The position numbers were made by a program, and so were the translations under genes. From assembly GCA_038237475.1 (NCBI GenBank), contig JBBRYS010000003.1, positions 1 through 64,000 on the forward strand: a DNA stretch of 64,000 bases. Direction: 5' to 3'. Below, in pieces: positions 1 to 9,821 of this stretch. Under the pieces are notes generated by a model. That model was not told the DNA's origin, ran no database searches, and was given only the letters and a program-made list of their open reading frames with translations. Source of the stretch: JAOAPY01 sp038237475. Its GTDB lineage: Bacteria; Acidobacteriota; Blastocatellia; Pyrinomonadales; Pyrinomonadaceae. Position 1 is the first letter of the stretch. Each line of letters begins with the position of its first letter.

Positions 1-127
<127 letters not shown>

Positions 128-135
128 CTCCCGGG

Positions 136-3100
136 TCAGGGAACGGTGCGATCAGTGCCGCGAAGCAGATCATCGAAGCGCGGATCGGAGCGCAACTTTT
201 CCAGGTGTGGATCGACACGCACAAAGGTGAAGCCGACTGCATGTTCGCGTTCGGCCTGTGCCAGCCAGCGAAAAGCACTGTCACAATCGTCGAGTAAGCA
301 ATAAATGATGGCGATCTCGTAAGCTGTTACCCAATGTTCGTGACGGTTTTGGATAATGGATTCCAGGATCTCACGTGCCTCGTCGAAACGCCCGATAGCG
401 GCAAGCACATGGGCGCGTTTCGCTCGCGTCGTGGGTGTGTCACCGGCAAAGCTTCTCTCCTGTTCGAAAGCCGCGAGGGCTTCACTGTGCATTCCTTTCT
501 TTTCATAGGCCCAGCGCAGGACGGTGTGCGCGGCGACTCCACCAGGATCGAGAGCGAGCGCTCTTTGGCACTGTTGAATAGCGTCGTCGAACCTGCCTGC
601 GAGAAACAGAACATTGGCTACAGCTGTCGCCAGCACCGGTGACTGAGGTGCAATCTCTCGTGCGCGCTCGATCTCTGCAGCCGCTTCGGCATGCCGGCCC
701 ATGGCTGACAGGCTAAAGGCGTACCAGCGATGTGCCACCTGGATACTTGGCTTTAGTTGAATGGCCTTGCGCAGTTCGCACTCTGCCCGGTCCCAATCGC
801 GGTCGTAATTAAGGTGCACAAAGCCCAGAGAAGCGTGGGCTTCGGCTAAATCCGGATCAGCCTCTACGGCACGCAAGGCGGATTGTTTGGCGCGTTTCCA
901 TGCCGCCGGCGACGGGGGCTCAACATACCAGTTCAATAGGGCATAGCAATCGGCCAGTTCAGAGTGGGCCTGGGCAAAGCTTGGATCGAGTTCGACGGCC
1001 CGCTCCAGCCGCTCGATTGCCTGTCGCATTCCCTCCGCAGATCGCCGCGAGGCGTAATAGCGACCAGCGGTATACAACTGGCGCGCTTCCTCGTTAACGT
1101 TCGGATCGGTTTCCGGAGAAAAGTCCTGGGGCGCGTTCTCGGGAGTGCCCAATGCAGCCGCTGACTTCCCCGGTGGTCCGGCAGCCGCGCTAACACCAAC
1201 CGCAGCCTTGTGGCCCGCCGGGTTTCTGGTCTTGACCAGCAGTTCTTCAAACTCCGGACCTCCACGCAACGGATCAAGTTGCGGCTCGACTCCAAGCCAG
1301 ACGAGCCAGCCGTCATTAATCGTATAGCCCTCGCGCAGGACGGTAATGGCAGTCTGACGCTCTCCCAGGAGCAGGTGAATGAGCGCGCGGTGATAAGGCG
1401 ACACATAGGAGCGGGCCGACATTTCCTGCAATCGGTCCAGCGCTGCGTGCGCGTCTGCGTGACGTCCCGCCGCCGCGTAGGCTGCACCTAGCCCCGCGAC
1501 AAAAATTTGCCCGCCGCTCGACACGTCCAGGGCTTTCTCTGCCACTTTTACCGCTTCGTCGGGATGACCTGCGTGTCTTAAGGTCCAGGAAAACGTTACC
1601 AGTCCGTAAGCAAAGTCAGGCACCGCTTCCAACATGTTGCGATAGGTGGTGATTGATTCTTCAAAGCGCCGCGCGTGGTAATAAGCCCATCCCAGGGCCT
1701 GCATTATATTTGGTGAAAGGGGATCCAACTCGCGGGCCCGCAGCAACTCTCTGAGCGCGTCATCAAAGCGCCCAGCCATCATCAGGTGAAACCCATACCA
1801 ATGATGTCCGGTCGCATAATTAGGATTGATTTCAATCGCACGCCGGTGCAGTCCTTCTGCGACGGCCCAATCGAAATCATGAGTGACGGTTGCAAAGCCG
1901 AGCGCGCTGTAAGCTTCGGCTGAGTCGGGATCAAGTTCCACTGCGCGCGTGGCGGCCTGCTTAGCCGCGGCGGAACACTCCCCGAAGGGCTTAATGCCGA
2001 AGACTCCGAGCCAGTTGTAATAATCAGCTATGCCTGTATAGACGAGCGCATAGTCGGGATCGAGTGAAATGGCGTGGTTGTAGCAATCCAATGCCCTGGC
2101 AAAACCGGACTCGGTATAAGTGTTCCAGTAGTAGCGGCCGCGCAAATAAGCTTCAAAAGCTTCAGCATTGTCAGTGCCTCTTTTGGAAAGCTGGTGTTGT
2201 TCGTCGCGTGTCAGCCGCGGCAGCAGGGCAGCCGCGACCCGTTCCGAAATTGAGTCCTCGATCTGCAATACGTCAGTCGAGTCCTCGTCAAATTGTTCCA
2301 TCCACCAGGTGGCTGCTTCGTGAACGCTCAAAAGTTGTGTAGTGACTCGGAGACGGCTGCCGGCACGGCGCACGCTACCTTCAATAATGAAGTCCACACC
2401 CAGATCTTTGCCGGCGATGAAAGGATCGACGGCCGCTCCGCAACAGCGCAGCACACTGCTGGTTGGTCGTACGATCAACCGCTGCACATTACTGAGGCGC
2501 GTGATCAGTGCATCGGCCAGTCCTATTCCGAGATATTCATCGCCTGTATTTTCGGTGAGCGAACTCTGCACGCGGAAAGGGAGAACGGCAATCGACTTCT
2601 GCCCGGCGAGCCCTTGCGCGGGCAGAGTAGGCAACGCGGCGAGCCGATGATTCAGTTTGCGAAGAAGATCATTGAAGCGCGGATGCCCATGCAGCGGGTC
2701 GAGTTCGGGATCCACTCCCACCCACAGAATCTTGGCGTCCCCGCTTGCTTCTGCCTGCTCCAGCAGTTCAAGAGTGTGATCGACATTTCCCAGAGCACAA
2801 TTCACCAGGGCTCGATGATAGGGTGAGATGTGGCGGCGTCTGGAGATGGCTTCCATCTCAGCCAAAACTTCTTCAGCTGCCTTTCTATTCCCTGACTGAG
2901 CGTAAGCCGAGCCCAGGCGCGCGAGGGTGTGACTGGCTTTGCCCATCAACTCGACGCAGCGCTGGGCCGCGGCAACCGCTTCTTCGTATCGCCCCAGCCG
3001 GCCCAGCAGAAAACTAGCGCCGTAAAGCATCAGCAGGTTGTGAGGCTCGCTTTCGATGGTTTTGCGACAAAGCGCATAGGCTTCCTCGTAGCGCCGCGCA

Positions 3101-5274
3101 TGGTAGGAACACCAAAGCACGGTGAACCGGGAAATTACAGCCAAAGGATCCAGATCGCGCGCCAACTGGGCAGCGCGCAGGCTTTCAGTAAAGCGGCCCT
3201 CCATAGCCATTTGCAGGGCGTAATAGATCCGCGCAGTGGAATAATTCGGGTTGAGCTCAATCGCGTACAACTGTTGCCGTTCAGCGTTGGCCCAATCCAA
3301 GTCTCGACAGAGGAGGGCCTGGCCCAGCGCTGCATGGGCCTCAGCCAGCGACGGATCGATAGCGACCGCGGTCGCGGCTGCTTCATAAGCTGCAGCAGCA
3401 CACTCTGCAAAGGGCAGAACGCTAAAGCTGCCGAGCCAGTTGTGATAGGAAGCGATGCCCGCGTAAGCTACCGCGTAATTGGGATCGAGCGCGATGGCCT
3501 GGTTGTAGCAGACAATTGCCCGGGCAAAACCATCTTCGGTAAAGGTGTTCCAATAAAATCGGCCACGCAGGTAGGCCTCGTGGGCTTGTGGATTATTCGT
3601 GCCGCGCTTGGCGAGTTTGCGGCGTTCGTCGCCGCTTAACTGAGGTACCAGGGCTTCAGCCACGTGAGAGGAAATGGCGTCCTCCAGACTCAGGACGTCT
3701 GTAAATTGTTCATCGAACTGTCCGGCCCAAACCGCCACCCCGTTCGCCACGTTGAGTAGTTGCACGGTCACTCGAATGCGGTCACCCACTCTCCGCACTC
3801 GTCCGTCCAGCACAAATGCCGTCCCCAGGGCACGGCCGGACTCCAGCGGATCCGAGTCATCGCCATAGCGCAGGACACTGCTGGTGGGCCGCACTTCAAA
3901 GCGGCTAATCGCACTCAATCGCGTGATTAAAGCATCGGCCAGGCCGGTACCCAGATAGTCAGGCCCGGAGTCCGTGCCAACATGCATGTCGATCAATTTT
4001 AACGGCAGCACTGCAAGCGAGTTTTCAGTACCGGCTGAGCGGCCACGAATCTGCCAGGCGTGATAAGAATCCGTCGACGCTTCTGAGACCGGGTGTCCTT
4101 CCAAATAGCGCGACAGATCATCGCGCAACTGCTCGGCGGACTGGTAGCGCCACTCCGGTTCCTTGCGCAGCGCCCTCATCACAATGTTGTCAAGATCGCC
4201 GGCGAATTCGCGACGCAGGGATTCAAGAGTCGCCCTACGGGTCGTGTAAAGATGCCTGAGAGTGGTGGCCTCGTCGCCTGCATAAGAGTTGGGCAGTAGA
4301 TCGTCGGGACGGGTAATGATGATACCGAGTGGCGCCGGCGGCTCTTCACAGATGACGCGGGCTATCTCGTGCGGGGCACGATTCCGCAGGCGGTAGGGCC
4401 GGTGCCCGGTCAGCAATTCATAGAGCAGAACGCCGAGCGAATAAACGTCCGTGCTCGGAGTCGTAGGATCACCCTGCACCTGCTCCGGGGAAGCGTACTC
4501 CGGCGTCATCAAGCGCATGGCCGTAGCAGTTGGATCGTGAGTGATGTCGCCGGCCAGTTCGGGATTCAGCAGCTTGGCGATGCCAAAATCCAGCAGCTTG
4601 GGTACGCCTTCCGCGGTCACCAGCACATTCGATGGTTTGATGTCCCGGTGCACCACCTGCTTCTGATGCGCGTAATGCACCGCATCACAGATGGCCCGAA
4701 ACAGTTTCACGCGTTCGGCGATGCTCAACTCGTGCGTATCGCAGTAACGATACAGTGGCAGTCCTTCGATATACTCCATGACGAAGTAGGGCAGCCCGTC
4801 ATCGGTCGTGCCGCCGTCCAGCAGCAAAGCGATGTGTGGGTGGTCCAACGCCGCCAGGATCTGCCGCTCCTTGCGAAAGCGGCGCAGAATGAAATCGGTG
4901 TCCATGCCGCGCTTGACCAGTTTGATGGCCACTCGTTTATTGAATTCATGGTCCACGCGCAGGGCTTCATAGACAGCACCCATGCCGCCACGTCCGATTT
5001 CCCTTTCGATGCGGTAGGCGCCCAGCCGGCGTCCGATCATAGGATCGACGTCTTCGTTGGCAAACGCTGTGAGCGCCGGCATCCCGGTCTGATCATAGAG
5101 GGGTTCGTCGAGCAGGTCGCCCGCGCTTTCGTGCTGCGCCAACAGCAGCCGGACTTCCTGTTTCAACGCCGGGTCAGCGCAAGCACTGGAGACATAGCGA
5201 TCGCGCTCGGCAGGGCCCAGATCCAGCGCCATCTGGAAAATCTCTTCAACTTTTAACCAACGTTCAGGGGTCAT
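136..5274 (-). CDS. Ser/Thr protein kinase with two TolB-like/TPR cassettes and a third TPR block
   Basis: A 1712-residue Hanks-type kinase. The catalytic domain spans about residues 81-390, with glycine loop IGRGGMG near 93, Lys118 in VAIK, HRD with Asp211 and DFG with Asp229, so it should be active. The rest is repeated modules. From ~418 and again from ~895 a TolB/FlgO-like alpha-beta domain (AVLPL..., GLADALITRLS, VRPTSSVLR) is followed by TPR repeats (AIALDPNYAVAYAG type). From ~1385 there is a third TPR block without the TolB-like half. Each module ends with a VDPELDPL-like motif, showing internal triplication. No membrane segment follows the kinase domain, so it is probably cytoplasmic. 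The ECF sigma gene lies 96 bp upstream on the same strand, the usual acidobacterial pairing. The kinase presumably acts in a signalling scaffold; its substrate is unknown. The stop codon is only ~9 bases from the poly-C tract. Confidence 0.93.
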   Translation of the reverse strand: MTPERWLKVEEIFQMALDLGPAERDRYVSSACADPALKQEVRLLLAQHESAGDLLDEPLYDQTGMPALTAFANEDVDPMIGRRLGAYRIEREIGRGGMGAVYEALRVDHEFNKRVAIKLVKRGMDTDFILRRFRKERQILAALDHPHIALLLDGGTTDDGLPYFVMEYIEGLPLYRYCDTHELSIAERVKLFRAICDAVHYAHQKQVVHRDIKPSNVLVTAEGVPKLLDFGIAKLLNPELAGDITHDPTATAMRLMTPEYASPEQVQGDPTTPSTDVYSLGVLLYELLTGHRPYRLRNRAPHEIARVICEEPPAPLGIIITRPDDLLPNSYAGDEATTLRHLYTTRRATLESLRREFAGDLDNIVMRALRKEPEWRYQSAEQLRDDLSRYLEGHPVSEASTDSYHAWQIRGRSAGTENSLAVLPLKLIDMHVGTDSGPDYLGTGLADALITRLSAISRFEVRPTSSVLRYGDDSDPLESGRALGTAFVLDGRVRRVGDRIRVTVQLLNVANGVAVWAGQFDEQFTDVLSLEDAISSHVAEALVPQLSGDERRKLAKRGTNNPQAHEAYLRGRFYWNTFTEDGFARAIVCYNQAIALDPNYAVAYAGIASYHNWLGSFSVLPFAECAAAAYEAAATAVAIDPSLAEAHAALGQALLCRDLDWANAERQQLYAIELNPNYSTARIYYALQMAMEGRFTESLRAAQLARDLDPLAVISRFTVLWCSYHARRYEEAYALCRKTIESEPHNLLMLYGASFLLGRLGRYEEAVAAAQRCVELMGKASHTLARLGSAYAQSGNRKAAEEVLAEMEAISRRRHISPYHRALVNCALGNVDHTLELLEQAEASGDAKILWVGVDPELDPLHGHPRFNDLLRKLNHRLAALPTLPAQGLAGQKSIAVLPFRVQSSLTENTGDEYLGIGLADALITRLSNVQRLIVRPTSSVLRCCGAAVDPFIAGKDLGVDFIIEGSVRRAGSRLRVTTQLLSVHEAATWWMEQFDEDSTDVLQIEDSISERVAAALLPRLTRDEQHQLSKRGTDNAEAFEAYLRGRYYWNTYTESGFARALDCYNHAISLDPDYALVYTGIADYYNWLGVFGIKPFGECSAAAKQAATRAVELDPDSAEAYSALGFATVTHDFDWAVAEGLHRRAIEINPNYATGHHWYGFHLMMAGRFDDALRELLRARELDPLSPNIMQALGWAYYHARRFEESITTYRNMLEAVPDFAYGLVTFSWTLRHAGHPDEAVKVAEKALDVSSGGQIFVAGLGAAYAAAGRHADAHAALDRLQEMSARSYVSPYHRALIHLLLGERQTAITVLREGYTINDGWLVWLGVEPQLDPLRGGPEFEELLVKTRNPAGHKAAVGVSAAAGPPGKSAAALGTPENAPQDFSPETDPNVNEEARQLYTAGRYYASRRSAEGMRQAIERLERAVELDPSFAQAHSELADCYALLNWYVEPPSPAAWKRAKQSALRAVEADPDLAEAHASLGFVHLNYDRDWDRAECELRKAIQLKPSIQVAHRWYAFSLSAMGRHAEAAAEIERAREIAPQSPVLATAVANVLFLAGRFDDAIQQCQRALALDPGGVAAHTVLRWAYEKKGMHSEALAAFEQERSFAGDTPTTRAKRAHVLAAIGRFDEAREILESIIQNRHEHWVTAYEIAIIYCLLDDCDSAFRWLAQAEREHAVGFTFVRVDPHLEKLRSDPRFDDLLRGTDRTVP

Positions 5275-5370
5275 TGATCTGTTGACGGAGAGAATCGTTA
5301 ATTTTGGACTTTGGTTTAGTGCCTGATATTCAGGCGGCGCTCATTCAAGCCTCGCCATACCTGAGAGACC

Positions 5371-5937
5371 TCACCGCTGCATTTGTCCGTACAAAAATGC
5401 TTTGGCAAAGCGCCAGTGTCGTTTGATTGTCGTTGGTGTCACACCCAGCACGTCGGCTGTTTCTTCCAGTGAAAGACCGCCGAAGTAGCGAAGTTCAACC
5501 ATGCGCGCTTTCTGTTCGTCAAAAGCGGCCAGAGCTTTAAGCGCGTCATCCAGCGCAATCAATTCCCCGCTTCGTTCAACGGCGCGGTCAATATTTTCAT
5601 CAAGGGAGATTTTCTGAAAATCCTGGCCGCGTTTTTCAGCGTTGTGTTTACGGGCGTGATCCACCAGTAAGCGGCGCATGATCTGAGCCGCTACTCCAAA
5701 AAAGTGCGCCCGATTCTGCCAGTTAACCCGCGTCTGATCGACGAGTCTGAGATAGGCTTCGTGCACCAAAGCCGTTGGCTGCAGAGTGTGATCAGGACGT
5801 TCCCGGCGCAGGTAGTTGGCTGCCAGCTTTCGCAATTCATCGTAAATTACGGGCAGCAAAATATCAACAGCATTTCTATCACCATTTGAGAGATCTATCA
5901 GCAGTTTTGTAACGTTGTCTGGGGAATGCTGAGTCAA
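5371..5937 (-). CDS. ECF-subfamily RNA polymerase sigma factor
   Basis: A 188-residue sigma factor of the acidobacterial/planctomycete ECF-like group. Region 2 covers about residues 15-100, with HEAYLRLVDQ and the hydrophobic AAQIMRRLLVDHARKH stretch. Region 4 covers about 125-185, with an HTH around GGLSLEETADVLGVTPTTIKRHW. There is no anti-sigma factor with a membrane segment next to it. The downstream neighbour is the giant Ser/Thr kinase, so control by phosphorylation or by TPR contacts is a reasonable inference. It is oriented to be co-transcribed with the kinase. Confidence 0.92.
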   Translation of the reverse strand: MTQHSPDNVTKLLIDLSNGDRNAVDILLPVIYDELRKLAANYLRRERPDHTLQPTALVHEAYLRLVDQTRVNWQNRAHFFGVAAQIMRRLLVDHARKHNAEKRGQDFQKISLDENIDRAVERSGELIALDDALKALAAFDEQKARMVELRYFGGLSLEETADVLGVTPTTIKRHWRFAKAFLYGQMQR

Positions 5938-6112
5938 ATCGGATTCACTCTCCGTTGTTTGCTGCGGGCGCCTGCCAGTATAAGGCAGACCACGTTTATC
6001 AAGATACCTCGTCTTTCCATGACTGCAGGTTGTTGGAGGATGGGGTGGCCCTATTCAAGATATTTTTGCGCGTTAGTGTATGGAAGCGAGATTTCGAAGT
6101 GAGGTAAATGGC

Positions 6113-6424
6113 ATGCAAGCCAATGAACTAACCATCAAGAGTTATCCTGGAACCGAGAATGACACCACGACGCTGCTGGCTGAGAAACTATCGAGTATTG
6201 TAAAAGGCTGGCTCAACCGCCTGTTTGGTTGCTGGCATTTGGAAATGAGCCGGCCGTTTTCAAGTGAGGGCAAGGCCTACCGCGTTTGTCTGAACTGTGG
6301 CGCGCACCGCAGCTTCAATTTGAAGCGTTGGGAGATGCAGGGCGACTTTTACTACAGTTTGCCGACCAGCAAGCACTTTCGCGCCCTGCACGGCCTGGCT
6401 GCAGTGCGCCGTGTGAATGCGTAA
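6113..6424 (+). CDS. Conserved-looking small protein with CxH / CxxC motif
   Basis: About 103 residues. I chose the ATG at 6113 because GAGGT lies seven bases upstream; an in-frame ATG at 6080 has no such site. The middle has FGCWHLEMSRPF followed by YRVCLNCGAHRSF. The spaced CxH and CxxC groups could bind a metal ion (inference). No signal peptide or membrane segment is visible. It stands alone between the divergent sigma factor and the VWA gene. I do not recognise a named family and assign no function. Confidence 0.7.
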   Translation: MQANELTIKSYPGTENDTTTLLAEKLSSIVKGWLNRLFGCWHLEMSRPFSSEGKAYRVCLNCGAHRSFNLKRWEMQGDFYYSLPTSKHFRALHGLAAVRRVNA

Positions 6425-6607
6425 CAACCCTCACCCAGCCCTGACAAATCGATCCTGAAGCGGGCAAAGCTAGTCACCACGGCTGCATCAAAGCGTCCGC
6501 AAGCAAACTTCAGCTGCTGCTTTCCCGCGCGGAGTATGATTTATCCACTCCGCGTGGATTTGTTGATGCTGAGCAGGCTACGCTACTACCGTGAAGGTTT
6601 TCAGGTT

Positions 6608-7801
6608 ATGCGATACGTCAAATCAAGTACTCTCGTTTTATCTGTGCTCATGGTAATCCCCGGCAGCGTTTTCGCGCAGTCAGGGCGCACGAGACCCGCG
6701 CAAACCACGCCAGGCGCCGCTTCCACTAAAAGCCAAACGTCGGCCGACGATGCTGAGGAGACAGCCCAACCTTCGGGACCCGCCGAAACGATCGAAGGAG
6801 ACGTGTTGCGAGTAGATACTTCGCTCGTGACTGTTCCCGTAAGTGTGATGGATCGCTACGGCAAATACATACCGAACCTGCGCCGGCAGGACTTTCACAT
6901 CTTCGACAACGGAGTCGAGCAAAAGATCGCCTACTTCGCTACGGTTGATCAACCCTTCTCTGTCGCCCTGGTGATCGATACGAGTGGGTCGACGCATTTC
7001 AAGCTGGAAGAGATTCAGAATGCGGCAATCAGCTTCGTCAATCAGTTACAACCTCAGGATCGAGTGCTGGTGATCTCTTTTGATGAACAGATCCGGGTGC
7101 TAACCGAAGCGACCAGCGATCGCAATGCACTGACACGTGCCATTCGCCGCACGCGCACAGGTGGCGGCACGAGACTTTATGATGCCGTGGACATGGTCAT
7201 CAGAAAAAAATTAAGCGAGCTGTCCGGCCGCAAAGCGGTGGTCCTTTTCACTGATGGCGTCGATACCACCAGCCGCAGCGCAAGTTACTCCAGCACGATC
7301 AGAGAGGCCCAGGAATCCGACGGTGCTTTCTACGCCGTCAACTACGACACTTCCGGCGACCTGGGAAATATGGGGCAGGGCGGCGGTATGCCTATGCCGG
7401 GTGGAAAGGGAGGAATACTGATTGGTATTCCCGGCTGGCCCGGCGGCAACGGCGGCAGAGGTGGACTGCCTGGCGGCGTGGGGGGACCGGCGGCGGGTGA
7501 CTACCGTCGCGCAACTGAATACCTGCATGAGTTGGCTGAGACTTCAGGCGGCAGGTACTACCGAGGCGATACACTGACCGGAATCTCCTCAGCCTTTGAG
7601 CAGATTGCCGATGAATTGCGCCGCCAGTACAGCCTGGGCTATTACCCTCGCCAGAATGGCCAGACCGGCCAAATGCGCACGATTAAGGTGCGAGTCAACC
7701 AGCCTGATCTGGTCGTGAAGTCTCGGGAAAGTTACGTCTATACGCAAAAGAAGCCCAATGAGAAAGCCGCGGGAACGCAGCAACTCACCGGCGCTAACTA
7801 A
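6608..7801 (+). CDS. Exported VWA-domain protein (VWFA-related acidobacterial type)
   Basis: About 397 residues from the ATG at 6608, where the product begins with a Sec signal peptide (MRYVKSSTLVLSVLMVIPG, cleavage near VFAQ). Starting at 6536 would bury this signal 24 residues inside. After a Pro/Thr/Ser-rich linker comes a short beta domain (VSVMDRYGKYIPNL, then FDNGVEQKIAYF), then a von Willebrand A domain with an intact MIDAS-type DTSGST. A glycine/proline-rich insert (GGGMPMPGGKGG and following) interrupts the later VWA domain before YRRATEYLHELAETSGG. The family is abundant in Acidobacteriota and is thought to mediate extracellular adhesion; the ligand is unknown. Confidence 0.88.
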   Translation: MRYVKSSTLVLSVLMVIPGSVFAQSGRTRPAQTTPGAASTKSQTSADDAEETAQPSGPAETIEGDVLRVDTSLVTVPVSVMDRYGKYIPNLRRQDFHIFDNGVEQKIAYFATVDQPFSVALVIDTSGSTHFKLEEIQNAAISFVNQLQPQDRVLVISFDEQIRVLTEATSDRNALTRAIRRTRTGGGTRLYDAVDMVIRKKLSELSGRKAVVLFTDGVDTTSRSASYSSTIREAQESDGAFYAVNYDTSGDLGNMGQGGGMPMPGGKGGILIGIPGWPGGNGGRGGLPGGVGGPAAGDYRRATEYLHELAETSGGRYYRGDTLTGISSAFEQIADELRRQYSLGYYPRQNGQTGQMRTIKVRVNQPDLVVKSRESYVYTQKKPNEKAAGTQQLTGAN

Positions 7802-7926
7802 AATTTCAAAGCAGGCGGAACTTCTCTCGCCTCAGGATATCGCGCTTGGTTTCGTGGGTGCGTGAAAACAGACCAGGTGCCCACGCTCTCAACACGACAA
7901 GGTGGTCTCAAAACGACGTTACCGCT

Positions 7927-8859
7927 CTACAATTTGAGGTCATCAGAGAGCAGCGACTGGTGCAGGTGAATGGCCGCCATCGCTCCCTCAGCTGCGGCCA
8001 CAACCGCGAGCTGCGAATTCGGCGTAACGTCCCCGGCCGCATAAACGCCGGCGACACTTGTCTGCTGTGTTTCGTCTACCCATACCAGCCCACTTTCCTC
8101 GTCTAGCTTACATCCCAGCATTGCATGCAGGTCACTCGCGAGCTCGGTACCGAGGTTGAAAAACAATACATCGCAATTCAGGAAGTCGCCGTTTGTGAAG
8201 CGCACGCGCTGCAGCTGTTGCGTCTCAACGTCGCCTTCCAGGGCGGCGACACTTTGGTTCAGAACTTTAATATTTTGATTCGCCAGCTTCGCCTGATGGG
8301 CTGTGCTCATGTCGCCGATCTCACCACCCGTGATTAGCGTCACGTGGTTGGTCCAGGTCAGTAACCCCAGAGCAAACCCGGCCGTCTTTTTCCCATTGCC
8401 GAGCACCGCGATATGCCGATCTCGCGCTTCATACCCATCGCAATCGGGACAGTGATGGACGCTGACGCCGTAGAATTCCCGGAACCCAGGACACAGCGGC
8501 ATCAGATCGCGCAGCCCGGTTGCTATGACGAGGCGTCGGGCCACAACTTCAGTTGCGACCGAATGTTCTTGGCCGGCGGTTACGAGAAAATGATCTTTAT
8601 CGATTTGTTCGACTGAGGTGACTCGCGCTTCAATTATTGTTCCGCCATGTTCACGCACTTCAGCGCGTCCACGAGCCAGTAGCTCAGCTGGTGGAATTCC
8701 ATGATGGCCAAGGAAGCCGTGTACGCCGTGTGAATATTCGTTGCGGGGGCTGTTGTGATGGAAGGTCGCAATCCTGTGGCGGTATCGCGCCAAAAAGAGC
8801 GAAGCTGAAAGTCCGGCAGGACCGCCGCCTATAACGATGCAATCGTACGGGTCTTTCAT
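7927..8859 (-). CDS. Thioredoxin-reductase-like FAD-dependent pyridine nucleotide oxidoreductase
   Basis: About 310 residues. An N-terminal FAD-binding GGGPAGLSAS motif, a central HCPDCDGYEA with a redox CxxC pair, a second nucleotide-binding region and a C-terminal GVYAAGDV motif place it in the thioredoxin reductase / class II flavoprotein group. The electron acceptor is unknown; no thioredoxin gene is adjacent. Authentic trxB is elsewhere in this window (32238), so this is a paralogue, perhaps of the ferredoxin/bacillithiol disulfide reductase or GliT-like type. The ATG at 8859 is preferred; a GTG nine bases upstream is possible, and neither has a clear ribosome site. Confidence 0.87.
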   Translation of the reverse strand: MKDPYDCIVIGGGPAGLSASLFLARYRHRIATFHHNSPRNEYSHGVHGFLGHHGIPPAELLARGRAEVREHGGTIIEARVTSVEQIDKDHFLVTAGQEHSVATEVVARRLVIATGLRDLMPLCPGFREFYGVSVHHCPDCDGYEARDRHIAVLGNGKKTAGFALGLLTWTNHVTLITGGEIGDMSTAHQAKLANQNIKVLNQSVAALEGDVETQQLQRVRFTNGDFLNCDVLFFNLGTELASDLHAMLGCKLDEESGLVWVDETQQTSVAGVYAAGDVTPNSQLAVVAAAEGAMAAIHLHQSLLSDDLKL

Positions 8860-8978
8860 TGTTTGCACAGTGTGGAAGGTCGCGCGCTATCTTTGCCCGG
8901 CTCCATGAGTATGGGGACGAGAGGCTGATCGCCTTTCGCCCCCACGTTCATGAAGAGCCTCGGTCAGCACCACCCGAA

Positions 8979-9251
8979 TTAAGGATTTGCCGGCTTGACC
9001 TTGTGATTGCTGTTCGTGTTGGCATTGCCGTCAATGCTGCGAATGCCATCCGTGTTCTTGTTGCCTTTGTCGTTAGTAACCACCCCGACATTCGACGGAG
9101 CGGTATTCGCATTCATGTTTTTATTGATGTTGGCGTTGGTTTCGACAACACCGTTTTTTGGCGCCACATTATCGTTGGCGGTCTTTTCGGCGCTGCATGC
9201 GCCCAGACTGACGAGTGCAACTAAACTTAGTGAACCCAGAATTCGTGTCAT
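8979..9251 (-). CDS. Small Asn-rich lipoprotein
   Basis: About 90 residues. The N-terminus has a hydrophobic signal ending in SLGAC, a good type II signal peptidase lipobox, so Cys should be lipidated. The mature part is low-complexity and rich in Asn, Lys, Thr and Val (NANINKNMNAN and similar), probably disordered. Of two in-frame ATGs six bases apart (9257 and 9251) I prefer 9251, because AAGAGGA abuts the first and is correctly spaced from the second. No enzymatic domain is visible and the function is unknown. Confidence 0.72.
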   Translation of the reverse strand: MTRILGSLSLVALVSLGACSAEKTANDNVAPKNGVVETNANINKNMNANTAPSNVGVVTNDKGNKNTDGIRSIDGNANTNSNHKVKPANP

Positions 9252-9278
9252 ATTCATTCCTCTTGCTCAAGTCAGAGC

Positions 9279-9821
9279 TTAGCGGTAAACGTCTTCGCCG
9301 CGATTTCTTTTCCAATCTTCTTCAAAGTAGGCAGCGTCTTCGGGATTGCGTGGTGTGACACCCATCATGATGCCGCCGTTCTTGATCCCTTCTTCATAAC
9401 GCTTGACGCGTTCTTCCGGAATGCCGGCCCCAACCAGGGCGCCAATCAGTCCGCCGGTTGCGCCACCGGCTCCTGCGCCAGCCAGGGCTGCGGCAAGTGG
9501 TCCAGCTACGAGCAGTCCGAGACCAGGCAACGCCAGAGTGGTACCGATGGCCGCGAGTGCTGCCAAAGTTGCGCCGACTGCGCCACCGATGGCGGCCCCG
9601 GTGCCAGCGCCTTCTAGCGCCTTATTGCCAAGTTCGGTTTCCCGTCCGTCGGCAGTGAAATGTTTCTTTCGAGTGTCGTCGGACATCAATAAGTTGACGT
9701 CATCCTGGCTATAGCCTCTACTGGCGACCGATCCATATGCGCGCTCAGCGCTTTCTCTGTCCCGGAATAATCCAGTCACCATAGGCGTGCGTGCAGTTCC
9801 TGATCCTGAAGTTTCTCCCAT
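9279..9821 (-). CDS. General-stress-protein-17M-like / glycine-zipper protein
   Basis: About 180 residues from the ATG at 9821, preceded by GAGGGAG at good spacing. The frame stays open upstream to 10028 but that part looks non-coding. Residues ~14-75 (VTGLFRDRESAERAYGSVAS ...) resemble the N-terminal domain of B. subtilis GSP 17M-type proteins. Residues ~85-145 are a Gly/Ala-rich hydrophobic zipper (GAAIGGAVGATLAALAAIG, then GAGAGGATGGLIGALVGAG) able to form a membrane hairpin. The C-terminus is charged. Such proteins are commonly stress-induced; the biochemical role is unknown. Confidence 0.82.
   Translation of the reverse strand: MGETSGSGTARTPMVTGLFRDRESAERAYGSVASRGYSQDDVNLLMSDDTRKKHFTADGRETELGNKALEGAGTGAAIGGAVGATLAALAAIGTTLALPGLGLLVAGPLAAALAGAGAGGATGGLIGALVGAGIPEERVKRYEEGIKNGGIMMGVTPRNPEDAAYFEEDWKRNRGEDVYR

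Noticed and set aside
2929..3639. Plus-strand open frame of 236 codons
   Set aside because: Antisense shadow of the TPR region of the kinase.
4369..5256. Long plus-strand open frame (295 codons)
   Set aside because: Lies wholly opposite the kinase coding sequence, with atypical composition; a shadow of the real gene.
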